From: DASSUC01 sp035649895
GTDB lineage: Bacteria > Actinomycetota > Actinomycetes > Mycobacteriales > Micromonosporaceae
Length of the DNA: 5,502 nt
Direction: 5' to 3'
Assembly: GCA_035649895.1 (NCBI GenBank)
Contig: DASRIS010000047.1
Span: forward strand, 1 to 5,502
Positions 1-5,307 of this stretch are shown in pieces. Position numbers and translations under genes: made by a program. A model generated the notes under the pieces. That model ran no database searches, had not been told where the DNA came from, and worked only from the letters and a program-made list of their open reading frames with translations. Positions within the stretch are counted from its first letter, which is position 1, and each line of letters begins with the position of its first letter.

Positions 1-57
1 GGGTGGTACGGCTCAAGCCGTACCGGCGGCGTTGGCCTGCCCGGCGGGGGGCATCTC
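1..57. repeat. Inverted repeat, left arm (57 bp, perfect)
   Basis: The reverse complement of this segment is identical to 1498-1554 over all 57 bases; adding 3 more inner bases gives 59 of 60. The arm begins at the window edge, so it may be longer. It holds the last 14 codons and the stop of the DUF3631 gene. It includes a palindrome at 5-24 with two 9-bp arms (GGTACGGCT / AGCCGTACC) around CA; the stop codon (13-15) sits at the loop. Confidence 0.95.
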
Positions 58-1239
58 GTCGGGGGTGGGCAGCGTGGGGTGGTCGGGTCGGTCGGGGACT
101 GGTCGTAGGTGGCGTACCGGCGTTGGTGTGCTCATGCTGTCGTCGGCGTTGTCAGGTCCGGCGGGGTCGGGGCAGTAGCGTTGCCAGGCGTCGGTGAAGT
201 CGCAGCGGCGGTAGCCCTTGACCCGGCCGGTGGGTTGGGGGAAGCGGATGTTGTTGGAGCTGATCTCGTAGTTGGCGAGCAGCGCGGCGAGCTTTATCGC
301 CGTGAGGCCGGTGCCGTCGTGGGTGGCCCAGGGTGCTTCGGGGTCGGCTTTGAGCCGGTCGACCAGGGTGGTGGTGGGGATGGTCTCGTGGGTGCCGAAC
401 GCGGCCCGGCAGTCGGTCAGCAGCCGGATGCGGTCGGATGGTGCGGCGGCCTCGTCGCGTCCGGCGGTGAGTGCTATGGCGGCGTGTCGGCTGCGGTTGG
501 GCCAGTCGGCTCCGGCGAGGTCCGCGACCGCGATCAGTGGTTCCCAGGTGTCCGCGGCCCGGTCCTCCAGCGGTGTGCGCGGCTCGGCCTGCTCCAGGTC
601 GGTGAGGTGGGCGCGGAGCCACAGGTTCAGCTCGTGGGCCAGGCGGCGTAGGGCCGGCCCGTCGCGGCGGTGGCGGTAGGGTGCGACGGTCTCGCCGGGG
701 GCGCGGCGGCGCATGCGGATGACCACGGCGCGGTCCTCGATGGTGTCGGGCATGGTGCCGATGCCGGCTAGGGCGGCCATGGCGAAGGTGGGGATGCGTT
801 CGAGCCGGTTGTGGGCGTGGTTCCACCGGATGGTGGGGCGGTTGCGTTGGTGGCCGGCGTTGAGCAGGCCGCGTAGCTCCTCGTTGGTCTCGGCCTGCCT
901 GCCGCCGAAGATGGTGTCGGCCTCGTCGACTAGCAGGGTGGGGGGTTCGTCGCTGCCGATGGAGCGGTACACGGCGGCGGTGCTGGCGTTGACGGTGATG
1001 AGCGGGTTGTGGCAGGTGCCCTCGACCACGTCGAGGAGCCGGGACTTGCCGCAGCGCTTCTCCGGCGCCCGGATGACCAGCCGGGGGGCGTGTGCCCAGG
1101 CGGGTTGGGCGTGGGTGGCGGCGACCCACAGGGCGACCGCGTCGACCGCCTCGGGTGAGGGCAGGGCGACGTAGCGGGTGAGGGTGGCGTGCAGCCGGGT
1201 GAGCACGGCCGCGCCGTCGGGTGCTGGTTGCTCGCTCAT
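13..1239 (-). CDS. DUF3631 domain P-loop ATPase (helicase-like), partner of the primase
   Basis: A 408-aa protein of the DUF3631 family: P-loop ATPases with a helicase-like core, encoded in actinobacterial mobile elements and phages, often beside or fused to primases. The Walker A-like motif is at residues 59-66 (PEKRCGKS; the usual first Gly is Pro, which I believe is normal for this family). Walker B is at 101-108 (TLLVDEAD), and a probable sensor/arginine segment (EDRAVVIRMRRR) lies at 168-179. The DUF3631 region then runs to about residue 355, followed by a Pro-rich, probably disordered tail. The ATG at 1239 overlaps the primase stop (ATGA) and has a GAAGGGA Shine-Dalgarno at 1247-1253; an in-frame extension upstream of 1239 is the shadow of the primase gene. 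The likely role is an ATP-driven motor or helicase loader in element replication, which is inference. The last 14 codons and the stop lie inside a long inverted repeat, so the C-terminus may be recently altered. Confidence 0.9.
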   Translation of the reverse strand: MSEQPAPDGAAVLTRLHATLTRYVALPSPEAVDAVALWVAATHAQPAWAHAPRLVIRAPEKRCGKSRLLDVVEGTCHNPLITVNASTAAVYRSIGSDEPPTLLVDEADTIFGGRQAETNEELRGLLNAGHQRNRPTIRWNHAHNRLERIPTFAMAALAGIGTMPDTIEDRAVVIRMRRRAPGETVAPYRHRRDGPALRRLAHELNLWLRAHLTDLEQAEPRTPLEDRAADTWEPLIAVADLAGADWPNRSRHAAIALTAGRDEAAAPSDRIRLLTDCRAAFGTHETIPTTTLVDRLKADPEAPWATHDGTGLTAIKLAALLANYEISSNNIRFPQPTGRVKGYRRCDFTDAWQRYCPDPAGPDNADDSMSTPTPVRHLRPVPDRPDHPTLPTPDEMPPAGQANAAGTA

Positions 1240-2456
1240 GCGGCGGTCCCTTCTGTGGCTACGGCGACGGACTCGGCGTGGAAGCCGCCCGCGATGGCGG
1301 CGCGGGTGTCGCGGTCGTTCTGGTCGGCGTCGCGGCCGGCGGTGTACAGCGCGGCGTAGGCGTCGGTGTAGGTGAGCGCCCCCGCGGCGACCATCCGGGC
1401 CACCCCGCGGGCGGCGCCGTAGAGCGTGGTGCGGCGGGTGCCCTGTGGGGCGTGGGCGACCGCGGCCAGGTGCGCGGCGAGCAGCGCCGCCGGGGATGAG
1501 ATGCCCCCCGCCGGGCAGGCCAACGCCGCCGGTACGGCTTGAGCCGTACCACCCCGCCAGGCCGTACCGGCCGGAACCGCCTCTGAGCTGCGGGAACGCT
1601 GGCCTGGTACGGCTGGTACGGCTGGTACGGCTTGGGGCAGCCCAACCGGGCGGCACCGCTCGACCAGCGCCGTAGGCATTGCCGCGACGGGCCGGTCACC
1701 GACCCACCGGTACGGCTGGCCCGTATGCGGGTGGACCGAGGGTGGGGCCACGACGTAGCCGCCGTCGGCCTTGAGGTCCACCCCGGCCAGCCCGGCGACC
1801 TTCGCCGAGAGCGGCCCGCCGGGGTGGGCGTAGTACAGGTGCCACCCGCCGCTGCCGGTGGACACGGCCCGGGTGGGCGGCATCAGGCCGGGGATGACCC
1901 GCCCGCCGTTACGGGGGTCGATGTCGACCACGACCAGCCCGGCGGGGGTGATGGTGGCGGTGCTGCCGGTGCGGATGGCCAGCAGCCCGTAGGGCACGGC
2001 GTCGAATAGGGCGGCGATGCGGTCCGGGTCGGTGCTGGCGGCGTAGAACCCGTGGCAGGTCAGATGGTCGCAGCTGGCCGGGTCATGCTGCGGGTCGTCG
2101 CGGGGACAGCCGGCGCAGTTGGCCACGGGGCGTTTCGAGCGGCCGAGCAGGAACACCGGTAGCCCTTGGGCGGCCAGGGCCAGTGCCGCGGACAGCACCG
2201 GCAGGGTGTCGAGCATGACGGTTGGCTCCTTCGCGGTGATGTTGGTGGGCCGTTGCTGTCCGCGCGGGGTGCAGGCGGCGCAGTCGCGCCGCCGCAGGGT
2301 GTAGCGGCGCCCGGTGACCGGGCCGGTGACGGGCGTGGCGCAGATGTGCGGGTAGGGCTGCCCGATGGGCACGGGGCGGCCGAGCGCGGCGCTGGCGGCG
2401 ACCCACTGGCCGGTGGCGGCCGGTCGGGGCCCGCTCGGGGGGTCATGGCGGTTCAT
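1236..2456 (-). CDS. Bifunctional DNA primase/polymerase (Prim-Pol, AEP superfamily)
   Basis: An archaeo-eukaryotic-type primase/polymerase of the kind used by AICEs such as pSAM2 for replication. Numbering is from the internal Met at 2216 (add 80 for the long form). The domain opens with LAAQGLPVFLLGRSKRP (14-30), then a Cys/His cluster (C34, C37, C49, C54) that may bind zinc. Motif I is VVVDIDP with D98 and D100, motif II is GGWH with H126, and motif III is GVDLKADGGYVVAPPS with D147. A low-complexity linker rich in AVP units (about 190-240) leads to a C-terminal helical segment. The long ORF starts at ATG 2456, 3 bases after the DUF5131 stop, without a clear Shine-Dalgarno. The extra 80 codons keep strong GC3, so they look coding, and carry C39, C59 and C62. 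However, AAGGAG sits 9 bases before the ATG at 2216, exactly where the domain begins, so the 326-aa form may be the main product. The stop overlaps the DUF3631 start. Confidence 0.9.
   Translation of the reverse strand: MNRHDPPSGPRPAATGQWVAASAALGRPVPIGQPYPHICATPVTGPVTGRRYTLRRRDCAACTPRGQQRPTNITAKEPTVMLDTLPVLSAALALAAQGLPVFLLGRSKRPVANCAGCPRDDPQHDPASCDHLTCHGFYAASTDPDRIAALFDAVPYGLLAIRTGSTATITPAGLVVVDIDPRNGGRVIPGLMPPTRAVSTGSGGWHLYYAHPGGPLSAKVAGLAGVDLKADGGYVVAPPSVHPHTGQPYRWVGDRPVAAMPTALVERCRPVGLPQAVPAVPAVPGQRSRSSEAVPAGTAWRGGTAQAVPAALACPAGGISSPAALLAAHLAAVAHAPQGTRRTTLYGAARGVARMVAAGALTYTDAYAALYTAGRDADQNDRDTRAAIAGGFHAESVAVATEGTAA
1498..1554. repeat. Inverted repeat, right arm (57 bp, perfect)
   Basis: The reverse-complement partner of 1-57, inside the primase gene, where it encodes residues 221-240 (short-form numbering) of the linker between the Prim-Pol domain and the C-terminal helical segment. 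It includes the palindrome 1531-1550 (GGTACGGCT, TG, AGCCGTACC). Read on the strand opposite to the primase it is the DUF3631 gene end, so one arm was copied from the other or both derive from an outside repeat. Confidence 0.95.
1531..1632. repeat. Cluster of GGTACGGCT units with a 3x tandem
   Basis: GGTACGGCT occurs at 1531-1539 and as three exact head-to-tail copies at 1606-1614, 1615-1623 and 1624-1632. The reverse form occurs at 1542-1550, with the shortened GCCGTACC at 1561-1568. Another forward copy is at 1709-1717, just outside. On the coding strand the units give repeated Ala-Val-Pro, using GTA and CCA codons that are rare in this otherwise high-GC3 gene. This suggests that the repeat exists as DNA rather than for its protein. 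Confidence 0.8.
2226..2231 (-). promoter_or_regulatory. Canonical ribosome-binding site for an internal primase start
   Basis: On the minus strand this reads AAGGAG, with 9 bases between it and the ATG at 2214-2216. That ATG begins the peptide MLDTLPVL, directly at the start of the Prim-Pol domain. The site is a better match to the anti-Shine-Dalgarno sequence than anything upstream of the in-frame ATG at 2456, so it argues for initiation at 2216, alone or alongside a longer coupled product. Confidence 0.65.
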
Positions 2457-2459
2457 GGG

Positions 2460-3200
2460 TCAGGTGGTGGTGGGTAGCTGGTCCCAGGTGCGCCCGTCCA
2501 GGAGCCGGCCGCCGGCTTTGGGGGTGCGCCCGCCCCATTGCTTGAAGAAGAACGCCACCCCGGTGGCCTGGCACAGGTCGCGGAGGTGGCGTGGCCAGTC
2601 GGGGTGCATGGGGCGGGCGTGGGGGCCGGACTCGCCTCCGGCGATCACCCACCCGACGCGGTGCAGGTCCAGCCCGTCAAGCGGGCCGAGGAGCGGTTCG
2701 CAGGACAGGAACCGCACCGCGGCCGGTAGCGTGCGTAGTGCCTCGACGCGGTGGAGCTGGCCGGTGGTCTCGACGCTGGTCCCGACCCACACGTTGGCCG
2801 GCCAGGGCAGCGCCGGGGCGAGGCGGGCCGCGCGGGTGGGGCGTTTGGTCAGGACCTGGTAGGTGTGGCGGGGGGTGCCCGCCATCACGGTGAAGACCTG
2901 CTGCACGAAGCTGGTCGGGACGCGGGCGTGGAACAGGTCGGACATGGAGTTGACGAACACCGTGCGCCCGGTGCGCCAGCGCAGCGGGATGCTCAGGGTG
3001 TCGGGGTGGGTGGTCACGGCGAAGCCGGGGCCGGAGGTGGCCGGGTGCCCGTCGTTTTGGTACTTGGGCGCACCCATGGCCTTCAGGCGCCGGGCCAGGG
3101 TCAGGGCGTAGCAGTTGTCGCAGCCGGGGGAGACGCGGTCGCATCCGGTGACCGGGTTCCAGGTGGCCTGGGTCCACTCGATGGCGGAGCGCTCAGCCAC
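2460..3200 (-). CDS. DUF5131 family protein (phage Gp37/Gp68-like, radical-SAM-like)
   Basis: A complete 246-aa member of the Gp37/Gp68 (DUF5131) family, common in phages and mobile elements. Family hallmarks run in order: IEWTQATWNPVTGC (7-20), SPGCDNCYA (24-32), VFVNSMSDLFH (81-91), YQVLTKRP (114-121), NVWVGTSVE (136-144), LSCEPLLGPL (165-174), GWVIAGGESG (183-192) and FFFKQWGG (217-224). C20, C27 and C30 form a Cx6CxxC cluster that may hold an iron-sulfur centre as in radical SAM enzymes; substrate and reaction are unknown. The start is GTG at 3200, supported by GGGAGG 6 bases upstream and by the conserved family N-terminus directly after it. It overlaps the DUF2493 gene end by 8 bases and ends 3 bases before the long-form primase start, so it is translationally coupled on both sides. 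No TcmP-type partner gene is visible. Confidence 0.93.
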   Translation of the reverse strand: MAERSAIEWTQATWNPVTGCDRVSPGCDNCYALTLARRLKAMGAPKYQNDGHPATSGPGFAVTTHPDTLSIPLRWRTGRTVFVNSMSDLFHARVPTSFVQQVFTVMAGTPRHTYQVLTKRPTRAARLAPALPWPANVWVGTSVETTGQLHRVEALRTLPAAVRFLSCEPLLGPLDGLDLHRVGWVIAGGESGPHARPMHPDWPRHLRDLCQATGVAFFFKQWGGRTPKAGGRLLDGRTWDQLPTTT

Positions 3201-3714
3201 GGCGGGCCTCCCGGGTGGCGGCGGTGGTGTGCGCAGGGCGGGTCATCTGGTCGACCGAGGCCCGCCGGTCCGGCGGGCGGGATGGTGCGGTGTGGTGGGT
3301 GGTGGGGATGCCGGCGGCTTCGGCGAGCGCGGCGCAGCCGGTGGCGCCGGGTGAGCGGTCGCGGATGAACGCGAGGCACCGGGCGGGGCCGGTGGCGACC
3401 ATGGCGGCGTTGCGGGCGTGGCCGGCGCGGGTGCCGAGCCGCCGCCAGTTGGCCGGGTAGCGCTCGACGGGTACCCGGTGGCGGGTGCACCAGGCGTCGG
3501 TGATGGCGTCGGCGCCGCGGGGACAGGCGCCGTGCAGCACGACCAGGCCCGCGCGGTGCTGGGTGTGCAGCGCGTTGAGCGCGGTGTGGATGGTGGTGGT
3601 GTCGGTCCAGGTACGCGAGCCGGTGACCAGGACCCGTGTCCGTCCGGGTGCCTGAGGGTCCACTGTGGGCGCTGGTGGGGTGGCGGTGGGGTTGTTGTGG
3701 GGTGGTGATGGCAT
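3193..3714 (-). CDS. DUF2493 / YspA-type SLOG-fold protein
   Basis: A 173-aa protein. After a Pro-rich N-terminal tail (1-24) comes a DUF2493 domain (about 25-140): RVLVTGSRTW (27-36), VVLHGACPRGAD (58-69), YPANW (86-90), AGHARNAAMV (97-106), CLAFI (113-117) and GATGCAALAEAAGIPT (123-138). These match the Rossmann-like SLOG/YspA family, proposed on comparative-genomic grounds to bind nucleotides or nucleotide-derived ligands; no enzymatic role is established for this protein. The ATG at 3714 overlaps the methyltransferase stop (TGATG), with GGAAGG at 3722-3727 as Shine-Dalgarno. The last codons overlap the start of the DUF5131 gene. The start region lies in a direct repeat also found 1.3 kb upstream, and the first residues (MPSPPHNNP) resemble those of the 24-aa ORF there (MPPHNTPPP). 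A Ser/Arg/Thr-rich tail (about 145-173) is probably disordered. Confidence 0.88.
   Translation of the reverse strand: MPSPPHNNPTATPPAPTVDPQAPGRTRVLVTGSRTWTDTTTIHTALNALHTQHRAGLVVLHGACPRGADAITDAWCTRHRVPVERYPANWRRLGTRAGHARNAAMVATGPARCLAFIRDRSPGATGCAALAEAAGIPTTHHTAPSRPPDRRASVDQMTRPAHTTAATREARRG
3207..3212 (-). promoter_or_regulatory. Ribosome-binding site fixing the GTG start of the DUF5131 gene
   Basis: On the minus strand this reads GGGAGG, with 6 bases before the GTG at 3198-3200. It lies inside the coding end of the DUF2493 gene and supports GTG as the initiation codon; no upstream in-frame ATG fits the conserved N-terminus of the family. Confidence 0.6.
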
Positions 3715-3789
3715 CAGGCGGCCTTCCGGTGTGGACGCTGGTGGTGGGTGAGGCTGAGCAGGTTGGGCGGGAGGGTGGTCAGCAGGTCC
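3693..3789. repeat. Direct repeat, copy A (methyltransferase end / DUF2493 start)
   Basis: This segment aligns with 4993-5092 in the same orientation. The shared start TGTTGTGGGGTGG is identical, then copy A has 6 extra bases. CATCAGGCG is identical again, followed by 42 bases with 5 mismatches. A 9-base (3-codon) gap then leads to a last block of 27 bases (3763-3789) that is mostly identical. It holds the last codons of the methyltransferase, a GGAAGG Shine-Dalgarno, the TGATG junction and the first codons of the DUF2493 gene. The copies also align at protein level (LTHHQRPHRKAA against LTHHHRPHRRVA). Confidence 0.85.
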
Positions 3790-4937
3790 GCTGTCGCGGT
3801 GGCGGCCTGCTGGGGTACGACGCCGTTGCCGCACGCGCGTAGGGCGTCGTTGCGTGGGATGTGGTCGGTGACCCACCCGTCGGGCCAGCCCATGGCCCAC
3901 TCGACGAACCGGGCCGCCAGGCGGGGTCTGCCGGTGCGGCCGGGCTCGGTCGGGTCGGGCGCCCGGCGGCCGGTCACAACCTCCCACCGGCGGACCGCAG
4001 CGGCGTACACCCCGAACCGGTCACTGCTGCCGCGTTGGTTCGGGCCGCCGTTGCGGGCGTCGCCGGCCCGCGGCGTCGGCAGCAGCGTGGCCGTGTCCGG
4101 CGGTGCCGGGCCGCCACCGCGGCCGGAGCGGGCCGGCGCGGGTGGTTGGGCGCCGGGTGTGCTGTCGCTGGTGTGGGGGGTTGGTAGCAGGTGGCAGACG
4201 ACCTCGGCGAGGACCGGCCCGCCGACGTTGGTGCCGGTGCGGGCGGCGCGGGCGCGGCGGTGCCCGGGGTGGCCCTCCCCGCGTCCGTCACCGTCGCGCG
4301 CGGCGGGGGTGGGCAGCAACGGGGCTACAGCGTTGCGTCGCGGGCCATCTGGGTCAGCGACGGGCGGGTGGCCGCGCCCGGGGACGGGGAACGGTTGCGG
4401 CCGTAGTCGGTCGAGCTCGGGGTGGGCAGCAGGCCAGGCGAGGATGAAGACCCGTTCGCGGCGGTGCGGGGCGCCGATGTCGCTAGCGCGTAGCAGCCGG
4501 TAGCGTCCCACATAGCCGAGCGCGGCCAGGCGGTGAACGACTCGGGCCATAGCGTGTCCGCGGTTAGCAGTGAGCAGCCCAGGGACGTTCTCGAACACGC
4601 ACAGCCGCGGTGGTGTGCCCATTGCGCCAACAGCGTCGGTGATGTCATCGAACAGCCACCTCTCATCGGCCAGGCCCCGGCGGCGGCCGGCCGTCGAGAC
4701 CGACTGGCACGGGAAGCCCGCCACCAGCACGTCCACCGGGGGCGCGGTGGACCAGTCGACCGCGCGGATGTCGCCGAGGTTGGGCACGGTCGGCCAGTGC
4801 GCCGCGAGGACGGTCGAGGCGGCCGGGTCGGTCTCGGCGTGCCACGCCGGCGCCATGTCCAGCACCGCGCCGACACCGGCGTCGAGCATCCCGGCGCCGG
4901 AGCACATCGACCCGTACCGCAGCCTGGTGGCGGTCAT
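3714..4937 (-). CDS. DNA (cytosine-5) methyltransferase, orphan, mobile-element type
   Basis: A 407-aa C5-cytosine methyltransferase that would transfer a methyl group from SAM to cytosine in element or host DNA. Motif I is GSMCSGAGMLDAG (9-21). The catalytic motif IV is GFPCQS (74-79) with C77 as nucleophile, motif VI is ENV (116-118), motif VIII is RRERVFI (159-165) and motif X is CGNGVVPQ (369-376), so all key motifs are present. FVEWAMGWPDGW (344-355) is typical of phage-type enzymes. The target-recognition region carries three LLPTP-x3-D units at about 207-215, 250-258 and 285-293, set in Gly/Pro-rich sequence. The ATG at 4937 overlaps the stop of the 24-aa ORF (ATGA), with a modest CAGGA upstream. 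No restriction endonuclease is nearby, so self-protection or regulation is more likely than a restriction system. The gene is framed by an imperfect direct repeat of about 100 bp, suggesting a mobile cassette. The target sequence cannot be predicted. Confidence 0.93.
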   Translation of the reverse strand: MTATRLRYGSMCSGAGMLDAGVGAVLDMAPAWHAETDPAASTVLAAHWPTVPNLGDIRAVDWSTAPPVDVLVAGFPCQSVSTAGRRRGLADERWLFDDITDAVGAMGTPPRLCVFENVPGLLTANRGHAMARVVHRLAALGYVGRYRLLRASDIGAPHRRERVFILAWPAAHPELDRLRPQPFPVPGRGHPPVADPDGPRRNAVAPLLPTPAARDGDGRGEGHPGHRRARAARTGTNVGGPVLAEVVCHLLPTPHTSDSTPGAQPPAPARSGRGGGPAPPDTATLLPTPRAGDARNGGPNQRGSSDRFGVYAAAVRRWEVVTGRRAPDPTEPGRTGRPRLAARFVEWAMGWPDGWVTDHIPRNDALRACGNGVVPQQAATATADLLTTLPPNLLSLTHHQRPHRKAA

Positions 4938-5008
4938 GACGCCGGTCCTGTCGCAGCCGTCGTGTCCGCAGGGTGCTGATGGGGCGGTGGGGTGTTGTGG
5001 GGTGGCAT
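4934..5008 (-). CDS. Possible 24-aa bridging ORF or vestigial gene start
   Basis: A short frame encoding a Pro/His-rich peptide that begins MPPHNTPPPHQHP. Its ATG overlaps the stop of the 99-aa ORF (TGATG), it has a strong GGAGGG Shine-Dalgarno 7 bases upstream, and its TGA overlaps the methyltransferase ATG (ATGA). It therefore fits exactly into the chain of coupled genes and could carry ribosomes on to the methyltransferase. Third-position GC is clearly lower than in the neighbouring genes (8 of 24 sense codons end in A or T). The start resembles that of the DUF2493 gene, so this may be the broken head of a DUF2493-like gene left behind by cassette insertion rather than a functional protein. 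It has no recognisable domain. Confidence 0.45.
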   Translation of the reverse strand: MPPHNTPPPHQHPADTTAATGPAS

Positions 5009-5092
5009 CAGGCGACCCTCCGGTGTGGACGGTGGTGGTGGGTGAGGTGGAGCAGGGTGCGTAGGTTGGCCAGGAGGGTGGCCAGCTGGTCC
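4993..5092. repeat. Direct repeat, copy B (99-aa ORF end / 24-aa ORF start)
   Basis: The partner of 3693-3789, in the same orientation and about 1.3 kb away. It contains the last codons of the 99-aa gene, a GGAGGG Shine-Dalgarno (5016-5021), a TGATG junction and the first codons of the 24-aa ORF. Relative to copy A it lacks 6 bases after the junction ATG and has 9 extra bases (5057-5065) in the coding tail. The coding-side difference is a multiple of three and keeps the shared reading frame. Confidence 0.85.
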
Positions 5093-5307
5093 CGGGCGGT
5101 GGGCTCGTGGGGGTGCAGGCGGATGCTGAGGCGGATCTCGGCGTGCTCGGTGCCGTCGGTGGTGCGGATGCGGGTGAGCACGGCGCCGCCGAGGCCGGGG
5201 ATGGCCAGCCGTACCGGGGTGGCGCGGTGCTGGCCGAGGCCGCACTGGTGGTCGCGGGCGCACCAGCCGGTGTGCCCACCCCGGTCGCGGTCGTGGTGGT
5301 GGGTCAT
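5008..5307 (-). CDS. Small hypothetical protein, possibly DUF6907-like
   Basis: A 99-aa protein with no certain family. The N-terminus is His-rich (MTHHHDRD), followed by GHTGWCARDHQCG (11-23) and QHRATPV (26-32). A probable beta-rich part comes next (LAIPGLGGAVLTRIRTTDG, AEIRLSIRLHP), then a helical C-terminal part (ARDQLATLLANLRTLLHL, 71-88) and a basic His-rich tail. A WCxxDH-type start, then beta strands, then a helix resembles actinobacterial small proteins annotated as DUF6907; I give this as a possibility only. The ATG at 5307 overlaps the upstream stop (ATGA) and has GAAGG 6 bases before it. The frame has strong GC3. The final 30 or so codons lie in the direct repeat and match the methyltransferase tail in frame, so one of these C-termini was probably copied from the other. 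Confidence 0.78.
   Translation of the reverse strand: MTHHHDRDRGGHTGWCARDHQCGLGQHRATPVRLAIPGLGGAVLTRIRTTDGTEHAEIRLSIRLHPHEPTARDQLATLLANLRTLLHLTHHHRPHRRVA
5016..5021 (-). promoter_or_regulatory. Strong ribosome-binding site before the 24-aa ORF
   Basis: On the minus strand this reads GGAGGG, 7 bases before the ATG at 5006-5008. The equivalent site in the other repeat copy (GGAAGG, 3722-3727) serves the DUF2493 gene. Here it serves only a 24-codon frame, while the methyltransferase start that follows has just a weak CAGGA. Confidence 0.55.

Noticed and set aside
5..24. Palindrome after the DUF3631 gene as an intrinsic terminator
   Set aside because: It forms a strong hairpin but no T-rich tract follows on the minus strand, the stop codon lies in the loop, and the same palindrome also sits inside the primase gene, where termination would be harmful.
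109..1174. Long open frames on the plus strand opposite the DUF3631 gene
   Set aside because: They are antisense shadows typical of GC-rich DNA; the minus-strand frame has the conserved motifs, GC3 bias and ribosome-binding site.
1..1554. Inverted repeats as the ends of an insertion sequence or transposon
   Set aside because: The enclosed gene is a DUF3631 ATPase and no transposase or flanking target duplication is visible; the right arm lies in frame inside the primase.
1606..1632. Tandem repeats as a CRISPR array
   Set aside because: The units are 9 bases with no spacers and lie inside a coding frame; no cas gene is present.
1240..1656. Upstream in-frame extension of the DUF3631 ORF
   Set aside because: It overlaps the primase in another frame, is Arg/Pro-rich nonsense, and the ATG at 1239 has a good ribosome-binding site and an ATGA junction.
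3714..4937. A restriction-modification system
   Set aside because: Only the methyltransferase is visible; neither neighbour has recognisable nuclease motifs, so an orphan enzyme is the safer call.
4938..5279. Upstream in-frame extension of the methyltransferase ORF
   Set aside because: The extension is Ser/Pro/Ala/Thr-rich shadow sequence antiphase to the 99-aa gene; the methyltransferase domain begins right after the ATG at 4937.
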